DNA of 64,000 nt from Lentisphaerota bacterium (lineage in GTDB: Bacteria > Verrucomicrobiota > Lentisphaeria > Victivallales > Victivallaceae), in the NCBI GenBank assembly GCA_015061615.1, contig SUWE01000008.1:1-64000 (forward strand). The letters are read 5' to 3'. Both the position numbers and the translations under genes were made by a program. The notes beneath the pieces are model-generated. The model did not search any database. It saw nothing but the letters and a program-made list of their open reading frames with translations, and was not told the origin of the DNA. Shown here piece after piece: positions 51,885-60,815 of this stretch (positions within the stretch are counted from its first letter, which is position 1; each line of letters begins with the position of its first letter).

Positions 51885-52829
51885 ATGAGTATGTTTTATC
51901 AAATACTCGGTGGTATTGCCGGTATTGCATTGCTCTACTACGGAGCAGAATTTCTTATCAAAGGCGGTGTCAGTATTGCCTTAAAAATGAAAGTTCCTGC
52001 CCTGGTGATCGGTTTGACTCTTGTGGCATTCGGCACAAGCGCTCCGGAACTTGTTGTCAGTATAGATGCGGTACTCAAAGGCAGCGGTGATATCAGTATC
52101 GGGAATGTGCTTGGTTCAAATGTTTGCAATATTGCATTGATACTCGGTTTGAGTGCTTTGATCGCGCCTCTTGCAGTACAGAAAAAACTTCTGAAACTTG
52201 ACATGCCGCTTCTGGTGGCAGCAAGCGTACTGATGTCGTTATTCTGTTATTTTTCCAAAGGAATCACCCGCTGGCAGGGCGGAATATTCTTTATTGCAAT
52301 AATAGCGTACACCCTTTACAGTATTTATGCAGGCAAAAAAGATGGAGCCGATGCCGATGATGAGGTAAGCAACAGCAAAATTTATCCCTATTATCTGGCG
52401 GCGATTTTTGTTATCGGCGGTCTTCTGGGATTGATAGCAGGTGCAAAACTCTTTGTCAATGCGGCAATATTCATTGCCAGAGCCGGAGGCGTTTCCGATG
52501 CAGTTATCGGTCTTACAGTTGTTGCCCTGGGCACAAGTCTGCCGGAATTGGCTACCTCAGTTGTTGCGGCAATAAAAGGTGAACAGGATATTGCCATCGG
52601 CAATGTGGTGGGCTCAAACATATTCAATATTCTCTGCATCTTGGGAATCGCCCCGCTGATTTCACCGATACATGCTCCGCAAATAGACTGGGTCGACTTG
52701 GGAACAATGCTTTTTGTCACAGTTGCTCTGTTCCCGGTAATGCGCACAGGTTGGAAAATCAACCGTGCAGAAGGAGCATTTTTCCTGCTCATATACATAG
52801 CCTATACCGCATATTTGTTCTGCAAATAA
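51885..52829 (+). CDS. Calcium/sodium antiporter (CaCA family)
   Basis: A 314-residue exchanger of the YrbG type with about ten membrane segments. The two inverted alpha repeats hold the ion-site signatures GLTLVAFGTSAPELVVSI and GLTVVALGTSLPELATSV, each followed by GNVLGSNVCNIALILG and GNVVGSNIFNILCILG. The Glu in each PEL triplet is the key cation ligand. It starts 12 bases after the Na/phosphate gene with AAAGGAAC upstream, and both use sodium gradients. A strong terminator ends the operon. Confidence 0.93.
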   Translation: MSMFYQILGGIAGIALLYYGAEFLIKGGVSIALKMKVPALVIGLTLVAFGTSAPELVVSIDAVLKGSGDISIGNVLGSNVCNIALILGLSALIAPLAVQKKLLKLDMPLLVAASVLMSLFCYFSKGITRWQGGIFFIAIIAYTLYSIYAGKKDGADADDEVSNSKIYPYYLAAIFVIGGLLGLIAGAKLFVNAAIFIARAGGVSDAVIGLTVVALGTSLPELATSVVAAIKGEQDIAIGNVVGSNIFNILCILGIAPLISPIHAPQIDWVDLGTMLFVTVALFPVMRTGWKINRAEGAFFLLIYIAYTAYLFCK

Positions 52830-52849
52830 AAATCAAATTTGTCTTACAG

Positions 52850-52878
52850 CGCCCGCAAAATCATGCGGGCGTTTTTTT
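52850..52878 (+). terminator. Rho-independent terminator after the antiporter gene
   Basis: Stem CGCCCGCA / TGCGGGCG with a 6-base loop, then seven T. Confidence 0.88.
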
Positions 52879-53025
52879 ATTTGTAAACTCTCGGACGATG
52901 CAGGCAGACCACGAAATTTTGCGGCGCACCGACTTCATCCGTAATTGTCCGTTAAAAGTGCCGCAAACTCAACGCCTGCAAGCTGATAAAAGGCATCAAA
53001 AATAAAAAAAAACTCGCATTTTTCA

Positions 53026-53103
53026 ATCATAAGCGTTTGAAAAAATATAAAACTTATGATAAGTTATAACAAAATTATCTTTTTTACAACATTTTTCATA
53101 AAG
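53026..53103 (+). promoter_or_regulatory. CTTATGAT inverted repeat and leader, second AIDA-repeat gene
   Basis: ATCATAAG (53026-53033) and CTTATGAT (53053-53060) form a perfect 8-bp inverted repeat around a TTGAAA box. A third partial copy TCATAAAG lies at 53097-53103 next to the ribosome site AAGGGCAG. The stretch AACTTATGATAARTTATA is nearly identical to that before the first AIDA-repeat gene. The -10 box is less clear here (TATAAC at 53065 gives a long spacer). Confidence 0.5.
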
Positions 53104-53112
53104 GGCAGTTTT

Positions 53113-56100
53113 ATGGCAGAGTATCACATTTATTCAGGCATGGTCAGCAGCGGGATAACACTATCAGATGAGGATTATATGTACATCTCATCCGGCGGCA
53201 ATGCAGAGAATACAACAGTAAATGAATGGGGAGGTATAATAATCTTCGACAGTGGTACAGCCAACAGCACCACTGTTAATTTCAACGGCTACATGTACAT
53301 CTACTCCGGCGGAACGGCGAACAGCACCACCGTTAATTCCTACGGCCACATGTACATCGACTCCGGCGGAACGGCGAACAGCACCACAATTAATTCCTAC
53401 GGCCACATGTTAATCTACTCCGGCGGAACGGCGAACAGCACCACCGTTAATGATGGCAACATGCGGATTTTTTCAGGAGGGACGGCGACAAATGTTATTT
53501 GGACTCCATGCGTTGGATATGTTTCAGCTGCAGATGGGGCTTATGTTACTTACGCCAGCAAATATTCAGGAGTTTACTTCGGTTCAAATAATCAACTGCT
53601 ATCTCATACTCAATCAATGAGTGGAAAAGTTGTTTCAGGTTCAATGTACGTTTCTTACGTTTCTGCTACAATGTACGTTTCTTACGTTTCTGCTACAATG
53701 TACGTTATGGATGGCGGGGTGGTAAGCAACACCACTGTTAGTGACTTGGGCTACATGAACATCTCCTCAGGCGGGACGGCGAACTGTACCACGGTTAATT
53801 CCAGAGGTTACATGTACATCTCCTCCGGCGGAACGGCGAACAACACTACCGTTAATTATTACGGCATAATGTCCATCTCCTCCGGCGGAACAGCGGACAG
53901 CACCACCGTTAATGCCTACGGCAACATGTACATCTTCTCCGGCGGAACGGCAACAAATATTGTTGCTGAATCCGGAGCATATCTTGGGATAACGGTTGCC
54001 CCTGATACCTATATTCAGGGAACTTATAACGGTTCTGCATTTGAAATGAAAAATGCATATATTTCGGGGTATACCCTTGATGGCACCATGTACATCTCCT
54101 CCGGCGGAATGGCGAACTACACCACCGTTAATTCAAGTGGCTACATGGACATCTACTCCGGCGGAACAGCGAACAGCACCACAGTTAATTCCGGCGGCGG
54201 AATGTACATCTACTCCGGCGGGACGGCAACTGATATTGTTGCTCAATCTGGAGCATATCTTGGGATAACGGTTGCCCCTGATACCTATATTAAGGGAACT
54301 TATAACGGCTCTGCATTTGAAATGAAAAATGCGTTTATTTCCAGTTACACCGTTAAGGGCCTCATGTACATCGAATCTGGCGGAACGGCGAACAGCACCA
54401 CAGTTAACGGCGGAATGTACATCTACTCCGGCGGAACGGCGAACTACACCACTATAAATCAAGGTACGCTTTACATCGGTTTTGTTAATAAGGGTGGAGC
54501 AGCAAGCAACACAACAGTTAACTCCGGCGGCAACATGCACATCTCCTCCGACGGTACAGCGAACAGCACCACCGTTAATTCCGGCGGCAGAATGTACATC
54601 GAATCTGGCGGAACGGCAACTGACATTGTTGCTCAATCCGGAGCCCGTCTTGAAATAACCGTTGCCCCTGATACCTATATTCAGGGAACTTATAACGGTT
54701 CTGCATTTGAAATGAAAAATGCAACTATAACAGGATACACCGTTAATTTTGGTATGCGCATATCTTCCGGCGGGACGGCGAACTGTACCACGGTTAATTC
54801 CAGAGGTTACATGTACATCGCCTCCGGCGGAACGGCGAACAACACCACTATAAATCAAGGCACGCTTTGCATCGGTTTTCCTAATGGAGGTGGAGCAGCA
54901 AGCAACACCACTGTTAATTCAGGCGGTAGTATGTACATCTCCTCCGGCGGAACGGCGAACAACACCACTGTTAATTCTGGCGGTAGTATGTACATCTCCT
55001 CCGGCGGGATTCATCGCGGCTCATTGCAGATTGCCAGTGGGGCAGTTGTTTCAGCTTACAGCGGTTCAGAGATAGATTTCTCTATTGCTGACCGCAAAGC
55101 CTCTGACGGTTATCTTATCAATGATCTTTCGTTGATAAAAGGTTATCCGACTTACACCATTACTGTTTCTGCAGAACAGGAATACGGCGTATACAAACTT
55201 GCACAGGGAGCTGACAAATTTACCGGTACTGTTACTATTGGCGATGGTTCGGTCGATTACGGAACAATTACTGTCAACGGTGCTGATTTTGTCTACAATG
55301 GCGTAACTTATTCGCTTGATCAACTTGAAGGTGATCTCACTTTGACCATTTCCGGAGGCGCTGTTCCCTCCACCACGGTTGCCGATGACCTTGACAGTAA
55401 CGGCTTGGCGGATGTGGTTCTGGTTCACACGAAACAGGGATACTCCGGAGCGTGGCTTACCACCGGAACAACTTCGGTTATCAAGTGGGGAAGTCTTTCA
55501 AATGTCAACGCGGGAACGGAAATTCTCGGAACAGGCAAACTTTACGGAAGTGAAAATGACGGTCAGGATATCTTCTTTGCCGACAGCAAATCCGTCGGAG
55601 CATGGAATGTCGTTGACGGCAAAGTTACCGGATACAAATCAGTTATGAGTATAAACTCCACCACTAATGTCCTCGGACTTGGGGATTTCAACGGTGACGG
55701 CGCAACGGATATCCTCCTGCGCTCGACTAATGGCGATTTGGGATACTACAACACTGACGGAAACGGATTCACTTATCTCAAAGGATTGGGTAAGGAGTGG
55801 ACAGTTGCGGCAATCGGCGACCTCAACGGTGACGGATTGGATGATACCGTCCTCCGTCACGATGCCGGATTTGCCGGAACATTCCTCACTCAGGAAAATG
55901 GAACCGTCAAATGGGCAAGTCTCGATACCCTCAAGAGTGATATGTCCATTGTCGGGACGGGAGACTTTAACGGTGACGGCGTGGATGACGTTCTCTTGCA
56001 GAACAAATCCAACGGCTGGGTCGGAGCTTGGCTCGTTGAAGAGGGTCGCGTTGACTCCTTCATCGGTTTGTGCAAAAACAAAAACGCAATCGAACAGATC

Positions 56101-56253
56101 GCGGACTTCAACGGTGACGGAATCGACGACCTCCGCATCCGTGCCGGAGCTGATATCGGTGTTCTCTACGTCAACGGCGCCGACGATACCACATGGCAAT
56201 ATTTCCAGAGTGTCGGAACTGAGTGGGACACCTCCTTTGCCGCCCTCGCATAA
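53113..56253 (+). CDS. Giant AIDA-repeat / FG-GAP surface protein (paralogue)
   Basis: A 1046-residue paralogue of the protein at 25583. The ATG at 53113 gives MAEYHIYSGMVSSGITLS, matching the paralogue's start; AAGGGCAG is the ribosome site. Residues about 18-630 are AIDA-type repeats mixed with one WTPC-type module and three modules of the form SGAYLGITVAPDTYIQGTYN. Residues about 631-755 are the shared linker (HRGSLQI ... LDQLEGDLTLTI). Residues about 755-1046 are FG-GAP repeats with five calcium-type loops (DLDSNGLAD, DFNGDGATD and others). The six Ig-like domains of the other protein are missing. There is no signal peptide and no barrel. It is probably secreted and attached, with a host or surface contact role inferred from AIDA-I. 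Confidence 0.87.
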   Translation: MAEYHIYSGMVSSGITLSDEDYMYISSGGNAENTTVNEWGGIIIFDSGTANSTTVNFNGYMYIYSGGTANSTTVNSYGHMYIDSGGTANSTTINSYGHMLIYSGGTANSTTVNDGNMRIFSGGTATNVIWTPCVGYVSAADGAYVTYASKYSGVYFGSNNQLLSHTQSMSGKVVSGSMYVSYVSATMYVSYVSATMYVMDGGVVSNTTVSDLGYMNISSGGTANCTTVNSRGYMYISSGGTANNTTVNYYGIMSISSGGTADSTTVNAYGNMYIFSGGTATNIVAESGAYLGITVAPDTYIQGTYNGSAFEMKNAYISGYTLDGTMYISSGGMANYTTVNSSGYMDIYSGGTANSTTVNSGGGMYIYSGGTATDIVAQSGAYLGITVAPDTYIKGTYNGSAFEMKNAFISSYTVKGLMYIESGGTANSTTVNGGMYIYSGGTANYTTINQGTLYIGFVNKGGAASNTTVNSGGNMHISSDGTANSTTVNSGGRMYIESGGTATDIVAQSGARLEITVAPDTYIQGTYNGSAFEMKNATITGYTVNFGMRISSGGTANCTTVNSRGYMYIASGGTANNTTINQGTLCIGFPNGGGAASNTTVNSGGSMYISSGGTANNTTVNSGGSMYISSGGIHRGSLQIASGAVVSAYSGSEIDFSIADRKASDGYLINDLSLIKGYPTYTITVSAEQEYGVYKLAQGADKFTGTVTIGDGSVDYGTITVNGADFVYNGVTYSLDQLEGDLTLTISGGAVPSTTVADDLDSNGLADVVLVHTKQGYSGAWLTTGTTSVIKWGSLSNVNAGTEILGTGKLYGSENDGQDIFFADSKSVGAWNVVDGKVTGYKSVMSINSTTNVLGLGDFNGDGATDILLRSTNGDLGYYNTDGNGFTYLKGLGKEWTVAAIGDLNGDGLDDTVLRHDAGFAGTFLTQENGTVKWASLDTLKSDMSIVGTGDFNGDGVDDVLLQNKSNGWVGAWLVEEGRVDSFIGLCKNKNAIEQIADFNGDGIDDLRIRAGADIGVLYVNGADDTTWQYFQSVGTEWDTSFAALA
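53160..55005 (+). repeat. DNA array of AIDA-type coding repeats (paralogue)
   Basis: In-frame units of about 51-63 bp with core CTCCGGCGGAACGGCGAACA, arranged in four blocks separated by longer modules. The third-base pattern differs slightly from the first gene's array (GCGAACA here, GCAAACA there), so each array has been homogenised on its own. Confidence 0.85.
53643..53706 (+). repeat. 27-bp in-frame tandem duplication within the repeat protein
   Basis: Two perfect 27-bp copies (53643-53669, 53670-53696) and 10 bases of a third, encoding MYVSYVSAT twice. It is a recent slip that keeps the frame, unlike the 34-bp duplication in the pilin-like gene. Confidence 0.95.
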
Positions 56254-56271
56254 AATCAAACAATAGCAAGA

Positions 56272-56309
56272 GCGACTTTTGCGGAATATTCCCGCAAAAG
56301 TCGTTTTTT
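56272..56309 (+). terminator. Rho-independent terminator after the second giant gene
   Basis: Stem CGACTTTTGCGG / CCGCAAAAGTCG (arms 56273-56284 and 56292-56303), then six T. Confidence 0.88.
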
Positions 56310-56404
56310 CATGTATTTAACGGAGTTTTTTTTCATTTTTTTATTATAAACTATGGAAAAAAATTTTTTTTGGATTATATTAAGTTAAATGTAACAGTTT
56401 ATGC

Positions 56405-56478
56405 AACCCCGTGGTGTAATGGTAGCACAAGTGGTTTTGGTCCATTTAGATTAGGTTCGAGTCCTGGCGGGGTTGCCA
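56405..56478 (+). tRNA. tRNA-Gln (anticodon TTG)
   Basis: A 74-base cloverleaf. The acceptor stem is AACCCCG / CGGGGTT, D-arm GTGT..GCAC, anticodon stem AGTGG / CCATT with loop TTTTGGT (anticodon TTG), and T-arm TTAGG-TTCGAGT-CCTGG, with two G-U pairs. Discriminator G and an encoded CCA follow. It reads CAA, and CAG by wobble. Confidence 0.95.
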
Positions 56479-56521
56479 TTTTTTTATCACCGGAAAATTT
56501 TCAAACGTAAGGAACAGGCAA

Positions 56522-57466
56522 ATGAGTAAAAAATCTCCATTTTTGAACGATATTTACAATTTCTGCGTGGGTTTCTGCATGGGCGGTGCTAATGTCATTC
56601 CGGGCGTTTCCGGCGGCACAATGCTCTTTATCCTCGGAGCGTTTAATCAGCTCACCGATGCTATCCGCTCCATCGCAAGTGTTGAAACTCTTAAACTCTT
56701 TTTCTCTGCTGATTGGAAAGCCCTCAATGCCAGAATACAGTGGCGTTTTCTCATCGGCATCGGTATCGGTCTGCTTGTCTCATTTGCAACCCTTGCCAAA
56801 CTTGTCGTATGGCTTCTTGCTGAACACCAACAGTTGACTTACGCCTTTTTCTTCGGTTTGATAATTTCCAGCATCATCACCGTCAACCGTCAGATAAAAA
56901 AATGGTCATTCGGAGCTATAATCTGCTTCATAATCAGCGCCATCGGAGCGTTTGCAATCATCTCTCTGGTTCCGGTTGACGGCGGCAGTCAATGGTACAT
57001 GCTCATGCTCTACGGTGCGATTTGTATTATTGCAATGATCCTGCCCGGTCTTTCCGGATCATTTCTGCTCCTGATTTTCGGTCAGTATGAACGGGTTTGG
57101 AAAGCAGTTTCAAATATTGCACGCTTCCAATTCAATTTGCAGGAAATCACCGATGTCCTTCTGCTGGCAGCGGGGGCAATCATCGGAATCGCCCTTTTCG
57201 TCCATCTTCTCAACTTTTTGATGAAATATTTCTACAATGCGACAATAGCTTCGCTCATCGGTTTCATGCTCGGTGCGATTCCGCGCCTCTGGCCGTGGCA
57301 GCATGAACAAATCATTTCCAAAAAACTTGTATACGAAGTTCCGGTATGTAACGGCAATCTCCCGTGGATAATCCTTTCCGTTCTCGGCGGGATCGCCCTC
57401 GTTTTGATCATTGATTTCTGCGCGAAAGGCGGCGAATCAGAAAAAAATGCAAAGGAAAATAAATAA
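56522..57466 (+). CDS. DUF368 membrane protein, PopT-like undecaprenyl-phosphate translocase
   Basis: A 314-residue integral membrane protein with about nine membrane segments. The DUF368 signature is clear: MGGANVIPGVSGGTMLFILG near the N-terminus and its inverted partner MILPGLSGSFLLLIFGQYE in the middle. DUF368 proteins (PopT) were shown to return the undecaprenyl-phosphate carrier across the inner membrane for reuse in wall synthesis. The tail is charged. It follows the tRNA-Gln by 43 bases. Its stop overlaps the lgt start by one base, so the two envelope genes are coupled. Confidence 0.9.
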   Translation: MSKKSPFLNDIYNFCVGFCMGGANVIPGVSGGTMLFILGAFNQLTDAIRSIASVETLKLFFSADWKALNARIQWRFLIGIGIGLLVSFATLAKLVVWLLAEHQQLTYAFFFGLIISSIITVNRQIKKWSFGAIICFIISAIGAFAIISLVPVDGGSQWYMLMLYGAICIIAMILPGLSGSFLLLIFGQYERVWKAVSNIARFQFNLQEITDVLLLAAGAIIGIALFVHLLNFLMKYFYNATIASLIGFMLGAIPRLWPWQHEQIISKKLVYEVPVCNGNLPWIILSVLGGIALVLIIDFCAKGGESEKNAKENK

Positions 57467-58227
57467 TGTATCCGATAGCTGTAAAAATCGGTTCTCTTGC
57501 TATTCACTGGTACGGGATTATGGCTGCATGCGGTTTCATGATCGCCTCATGGCTGCTTGAACGGAACCGGGAATATGCAAAACTTTCCAAAGATCAATGC
57601 GGAACACTGCTTATCATCGCCATGATAGCAGGTATTCTCGGCGCGCGCATATTTTATGTCGTCCAGTTTTTTCATCAGTACAAAGATGATCTTATCCGTA
57701 TATTTTACATTCATGAAGGCGGTCTGGTGTTTTACGGCGGCTTTATTCTGGCATTTCTTTCAATCATCGTCTACACCCGCAAAAACAAATTGGATACGAT
57801 CCGGGTTCTGGATATCTTTGCCCCCGCGATGGCAGCAGCACACTGTTTCGGCAGGATCGGCTGTTTTCTCAACGGCTGCTGTTTCGGCAGGGCGACTGAC
57901 GCATTCTGGGGAGTAACTGCCCCTGCCGGTTCGATACTCTACACCCAGACCGGCGGTCTTCCGGTTCATCCGGTTCAGCTGCTTGAAGCCGGAGAAAATC
58001 TGCTTCTTTGCTTTTTCTACTGCTGGCTGCTGAAAAAAGGTAAAAGAGGAACTGTTGTAGCATCCTATTTGCTTATTTACGGAATTTTGCGCTGTATCAA
58101 CGAAACTCTCCGCGGTGACAATGTGCTTTATTGGCATCTGACTCCGGCGCAGTGGATAGGCGCATTGCTCATAACCGCCGGAGCCGGATTGCTCTGTTAT
58201 TTTTACCGCCATGAAAAACGTGCATAA
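57466..58227 (+). CDS. lgt: Prolipoprotein diacylglyceryl transferase
   Basis: Lgt attaches diacylglycerol from phosphatidylglycerol to the lipobox Cys of prolipoproteins, the first step of lipoprotein maturation. The 253-residue protein has about seven membrane segments. It carries the signature HCFGRIGCFLNGCCFGR (the usual HxxGRxGNFxNxE region in its Cys-rich form), the early HWYGIMAACGFM, YGGF and the late YGILRCINETLRGD. It serves the lipoproteins seen in this window. The stop overlaps the next gene by 17 bases. Confidence 0.92.
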   Translation: MYPIAVKIGSLAIHWYGIMAACGFMIASWLLERNREYAKLSKDQCGTLLIIAMIAGILGARIFYVVQFFHQYKDDLIRIFYIHEGGLVFYGGFILAFLSIIVYTRKNKLDTIRVLDIFAPAMAAAHCFGRIGCFLNGCCFGRATDAFWGVTAPAGSILYTQTGGLPVHPVQLLEAGENLLLCFFYCWLLKKGKRGTVVASYLLIYGILRCINETLRGDNVLYWHLTPAQWIGALLITAGAGLLCYFYRHEKRA

Positions 58228-59158
58228 TTTCACCGTTGATGAAACAGCATCCGGCAGGCTTGACCGGGTGCTGGCACTCTTTCTGCCGGATTACTCCCGC
58301 ACATATTTGCAAAATCTGATAAAAAACGGCGCGGTATCTGTTGATAAAACAGTTATCTCCCAACCCCGTTTTGCAGTAAAAAAGTCAATGCTCGTGCAAA
58401 TAACAATTCCGGAAACTCCGCAAACCGAAGCTGTAATTGCGGAAAACTTTGAGTTTGATATACTTTATGAAGATCAATCATTCCTGGTGATAGATAAACC
58501 CGCCGGAGTGGTCGTACACCCTGCCCCCGGCAATTATGAAGGAACAGTGGTCAATGCCCTTATCGGTCGTTATCCGTCAATGGCAAAAGATTTTGAGAAC
58601 GAAGACAGCAATCGTCCGGGCATAGTCCATCGGCTTGACAAAGATACCAGCGGGTGTCTTGCCGTTGCCAAAACAGTCGAAGCCAAATTCAAACTCGGTT
58701 CAGCATTCGCAGACCGGAAAACAGGGAAAACATATCTTGCAATTTGCCGCGGAGTCCCCAGACAGATATCCGGAGAATTGAAGAATCTTATCGGACGCCA
58801 CCCGGTCAACCGGCAAAAAATGGCGATCGTCGAGCGCAATGGAAAAGAAGCGCACTCAGCATACAGGGTCATCGCACAAAAAGTCATAGACGGAATACCG
58901 CTTGCTCTGATAGAAGTAAAAATATTCACCGGCAGAACACATCAGATCAGGGTTCACTTAAGCTCCATCGGCTTGCCGATCATCGGTGATGAACTTTACG
59001 GTAACCGGAACTGTATTATTCCGGGAGTTGAAAGGCAGCTGCTTCACGCCTGGAAACTCTCACTTCCTCATCCTTTGACCGGTGAAATAATGACCTTTAC
59101 AAGTCCATTCCCCGCTGATTTTGCAAAATTTTATAATATTTTAACAGAAAAAAGATAA
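58211..59158 (+). CDS. RluD-family pseudouridine synthase
   Basis: A 315-residue enzyme that converts uridine to pseudouridine in 23S rRNA. An N-terminal S4 RNA-binding domain (residues about 15-75, GRLDRVLALFLPDYSRTYLQ) precedes the catalytic domain. The active-site motif HRLDKDTSGCLAVAKT carries the catalytic Asp. Later motifs are KTYLAICRG, FTGRTHQIRVHLSSIGLPIIGD and LLHAWKLSLPHP. The length and arrangement are those of RluD; RluC cannot be ruled out. It overlaps lgt by 17 bases. Confidence 0.9.
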   Translation: MKNVHNFTVDETASGRLDRVLALFLPDYSRTYLQNLIKNGAVSVDKTVISQPRFAVKKSMLVQITIPETPQTEAVIAENFEFDILYEDQSFLVIDKPAGVVVHPAPGNYEGTVVNALIGRYPSMAKDFENEDSNRPGIVHRLDKDTSGCLAVAKTVEAKFKLGSAFADRKTGKTYLAICRGVPRQISGELKNLIGRHPVNRQKMAIVERNGKEAHSAYRVIAQKVIDGIPLALIEVKIFTGRTHQIRVHLSSIGLPIIGDELYGNRNCIIPGVERQLLHAWKLSLPHPLTGEIMTFTSPFPADFAKFYNILTEKR

Positions 59159-59165
59159 CATTGTA

Positions 59166-59194
59166 TTGATTTCAACCCGTTTATGCCGTATATT
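59166..59194 (+). promoter_or_regulatory. Probable promoter of fabD
   Basis: TTGATT (59166-59171), 17 bases, TATATT (59189-59194), 40 bases before the ATG. Confidence 0.55.
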
Positions 59195-59234
59195 TAGCAA
59201 ATTACAAAGCATTCAATATAAAGGAACAATTTCT

Positions 59235-60152
59235 ATGAAACCGTTTTTTGTTTTTTCAGGACAGGGTGCCCAATGTGTCGGAATGGGCAAAGATCTCGCA
59301 GAAAATTCAGCAGCTGCCAAAGCTGTTTTCGACACAGCCGATGCCGCTCTCGGATACAGCATCAGCGATATCATCTTCAATGGACCGGAAGAAAAACTTA
59401 CTCAGACGATCTACTGTCAGCCTGCGATCTACACGGTCAGCTGCGCTGCGATTGAAGCATTCAGAGAAAAATACCCGCAAATCTCTCCCCTAGCCTGTGC
59501 CGGCTTGAGTTTGGGAGAATACGGAGCGCTTTATGCCGCCGGAGTATTCGATTTTGTATCAGGGTTGAAACTTCTCGCCAAACGCGCTGAACTGATGGAT
59601 GCCGCCTGTAATCAGACAAACGGTTCAATGGCATCTGTGCTCAACGGTGATCCGGAAGTCATTAAAAAAGTATGTGCGGAACACAATGTTGATGTTGCAA
59701 ACTTCAACAGCCCCGGACAGATCGTCATTTCCGGTGAAAAAGAGGCTCTTGCCGCCGCTGTTGACGGTTTGAAAGCCGCCGGGATCCGTAAAGTCATTGT
59801 TTTGAATGTTGCCGGAGCGTTTCACTCACGTCTGATGAAATCTGCCGGAGATGCTCTTGTCCCGGTTCTGGAAAACAGCTCATTCAAATTGACAAATATT
59901 CCGGTCTATCACAACTTCACAGCCGCTCCTGCCGCTGATGAAGCTGAATTGAGAAAAAATCTTGCCGCACAGGTTGCCGGTTCAGTCCGCTGGGAAGAGT
60001 GTGTCCGGGCGATGGCGGCACTGGGAGCGGACACAATGATCGAGTTCGGTCCGGGAAATGTTCTGACCAAGCTCTGTTCCCGCACCATTCCGGAACTGGC
60101 GACAGCCAATATCAACAGTTTCGCCGCCCTCAATACTTTTTCGGAACAATAA
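59235..60152 (+). CDS. fabD: Malonyl-CoA:ACP transacylase
   Basis: FabD moves malonyl groups from CoA to acyl carrier protein for fatty acid synthesis. The 305-residue protein has FVFSGQGAQCVGMGKDL at the start, the nucleophile Ser92 in AGLSLGEYGALY, an Arg-containing helix LLAKRAELMDAA, and the His of the dyad in GAFHSRLMKSA. It ends with MIEFGPGNVLTKL. AAAGGAAC precedes the ATG at 59235; earlier in-frame starts lie in the promoter. Other fab genes and acpP are not adjacent, which is unusual but not rare. Confidence 0.94.
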   Translation: MKPFFVFSGQGAQCVGMGKDLAENSAAAKAVFDTADAALGYSISDIIFNGPEEKLTQTIYCQPAIYTVSCAAIEAFREKYPQISPLACAGLSLGEYGALYAAGVFDFVSGLKLLAKRAELMDAACNQTNGSMASVLNGDPEVIKKVCAEHNVDVANFNSPGQIVISGEKEALAAAVDGLKAAGIRKVIVLNVAGAFHSRLMKSAGDALVPVLENSSFKLTNIPVYHNFTAAPAADEAELRKNLAAQVAGSVRWEECVRAMAALGADTMIEFGPGNVLTKLCSRTIPELATANINSFAALNTFSEQ

Positions 60153-60167
60153 TCGGGAACACCATAA

Positions 60168-60815
60168 ATGATCGACCGTTTTGAAGTATTCTGTTTTGAT
60201 TTCGACGGAACAATCGGGGATACAGAGCCGGATATCCGCAATGCTTGGCTGAAGGCTCTGGATAAACTCAACTGGACAGCAGACAACTTTGATGAAGTGT
60301 TCCGCGTGGGTCCTCCCCTGCAAGTTACCGCAAAGGCACTTTTTCCCGATAAGAGTGATGAAGAACGGGAACTGCTTCAAAATACTTACAAACATTTTTA
60401 TGATGATTGTGATGATCATGTTGCTCAGCCGTACCCGGGAATGATACAAGTGCTGCAAAAACTGCATGCCCTTGGCAAACGGGTATACATTGTCACCAAC
60501 AAACGGGGAAAAATCCTGCATAAAATGATGAAGCGTTTCGATTTGCTGAAAATCAGTCACGGAATGTTTTTCCCGGATATTGCCGATAAAGACAATCATA
60601 TATTCAAAAATAATCTTCTGGCAATGGCGATCCGGAGCTGTGGTTTTTCTGCGGAAAAAGTTCTGATGATCGGAGACACGGTTCTGGATATCCGGGCGGC
60701 AAAGGTCAACAACTGTTTCTCTGCGGCAGTAACGTGGGGGTACAGTTCCAGAGAAGAACTGCTTTCGGTCGATCCGGATTATATTTTTGATAACGCTGAA
60801 GAATTTCTTTCCTAA
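60168..60815 (+). CDS. HAD-superfamily phosphatase, Gph-like
   Basis: A 215-residue haloacid-dehalogenase hydrolase with all four motifs: FCFDFDGTIGDTEPD (nucleophile Asp), VYIVTNKRG (Thr), a Lys in the third motif region and VLMIGDTVLDIRAAK. The small helical cap (residues about 18-85) is of the phosphoglycolate phosphatase or pyrophosphatase type. The second acid in motif 4 is DTVLD. The substrate is uncertain. It starts 15 bases after fabD, and its 3' end overlaps the converging protease gene by 4 bases. Confidence 0.85.
   Translation: MIDRFEVFCFDFDGTIGDTEPDIRNAWLKALDKLNWTADNFDEVFRVGPPLQVTAKALFPDKSDEERELLQNTYKHFYDDCDDHVAQPYPGMIQVLQKLHALGKRVYIVTNKRGKILHKMMKRFDLLKISHGMFFPDIADKDNHIFKNNLLAMAIRSCGFSAEKVLMIGDTVLDIRAAKVNNCFSAAVTWGYSSREELLSVDPDYIFDNAEEFLS

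Noticed and set aside
54133-54858. Long minus-strand frame within the second giant gene
   Set aside because: It is produced by the repetitive DNA of the AIDA repeats. The translation is itself repetitive with no start signal.
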